Shown here in pieces: positions 5,795 to 5,795 of a stretch of DNA of 5,795 nucleotides. The notes below the pieces were generated by a model. It was not told where the DNA came from. It was given only the letters and a program-made list of their open reading frames with translations, and did no database searches. A program made the position numbers and the translations under genes. Within the stretch, counting starts at the first letter, position 1; every line of letters begins with the position of its first letter. Origin of the DNA: Betaproteobacteria bacterium (lineage in GTDB: Bacteria; Pseudomonadota; Gammaproteobacteria; Burkholderiales; Casimicrobiaceae). The DNA lies in assembly GCA_005883655.1 (NCBI GenBank), contig VBDA01000168.1, forward strand, positions 1 to 5,795, given 5' to 3'.

Positions 5795-5795
5795 T
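5787..5795 (+). CDS. Probable start of the next transporter gene (livG-type ATPase expected), three codons
   Basis: ATG CCT GAT begins inside the end of livM, in another frame, and overlaps its TGA by 8 bases. AAGGA (5777-5781) lies 5 bases upstream, a good ribosome site. In HAAT operons the ATP-binding livG usually follows livM, often with overlap, so this is the likely start. Three codons do not identify the product, so the identity is inference from gene order. Confidence 0.5.

Overview
The window is GC-rich, densely coding bacterial DNA. It carries most of a gene cluster for uptake and CoA activation of an aromatic acid, very probably benzoate, feeding the aerobic 'box' (benzoyl-CoA epoxidation) pathway. 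The gene content, codon use and divergent arrangement suggest a proteobacterium, most likely a betaproteobacterium. This is an inference from gene families, as there is no rRNA or marker gene in the window.

Layout: At the left edge, on the minus strand, is the 5' end of boxC (benzoyl-CoA-dihydrodiol lyase), running out of the window. A 181-bp divergent intergenic region (170-350) holds two inverted repeats and a weak -10-like element. To its right, everything is on the plus strand: a short flavodoxin-fold (MioC-like) protein with a TTG start (351-866), a benzoate-CoA ligase (917-2539), a 132-bp gap with a weak promoter candidate, a periplasmic substrate-binding protein with a twin-arginine-type signal (2672-3862), a strong intrinsic terminator (3897-3924), and the two membrane permeases of a HAAT/branched-chain-type ABC transporter, livH-like (3963-4820) and livM-like (4823-5794). 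The last 9 bases look like the overlapping start of the next gene, expected to be the livG-type ATPase.

How the parts work together (inference from families): the binding protein captures an aromatic acid in the periplasm and the LivH/LivM pore with off-window ATPases imports it. The ligase turns it into benzoyl-CoA with ATP and CoA. BoxA/BoxB (not in the window) epoxidise the ring, and BoxC hydrolytically opens the epoxide. The flavodoxin-like gene between boxC and the ligase is the least expected component and may supply electrons to the oxygenase. The terminator between binding protein and permeases would let the binding protein be made in excess over the membrane proteins.

No mobile element, tRNA/rRNA, CRISPR array or other new system is visible. 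The main novelty candidates are the flavodoxin-like gene, which has an atypical second FMN loop, and the regulatory structures.
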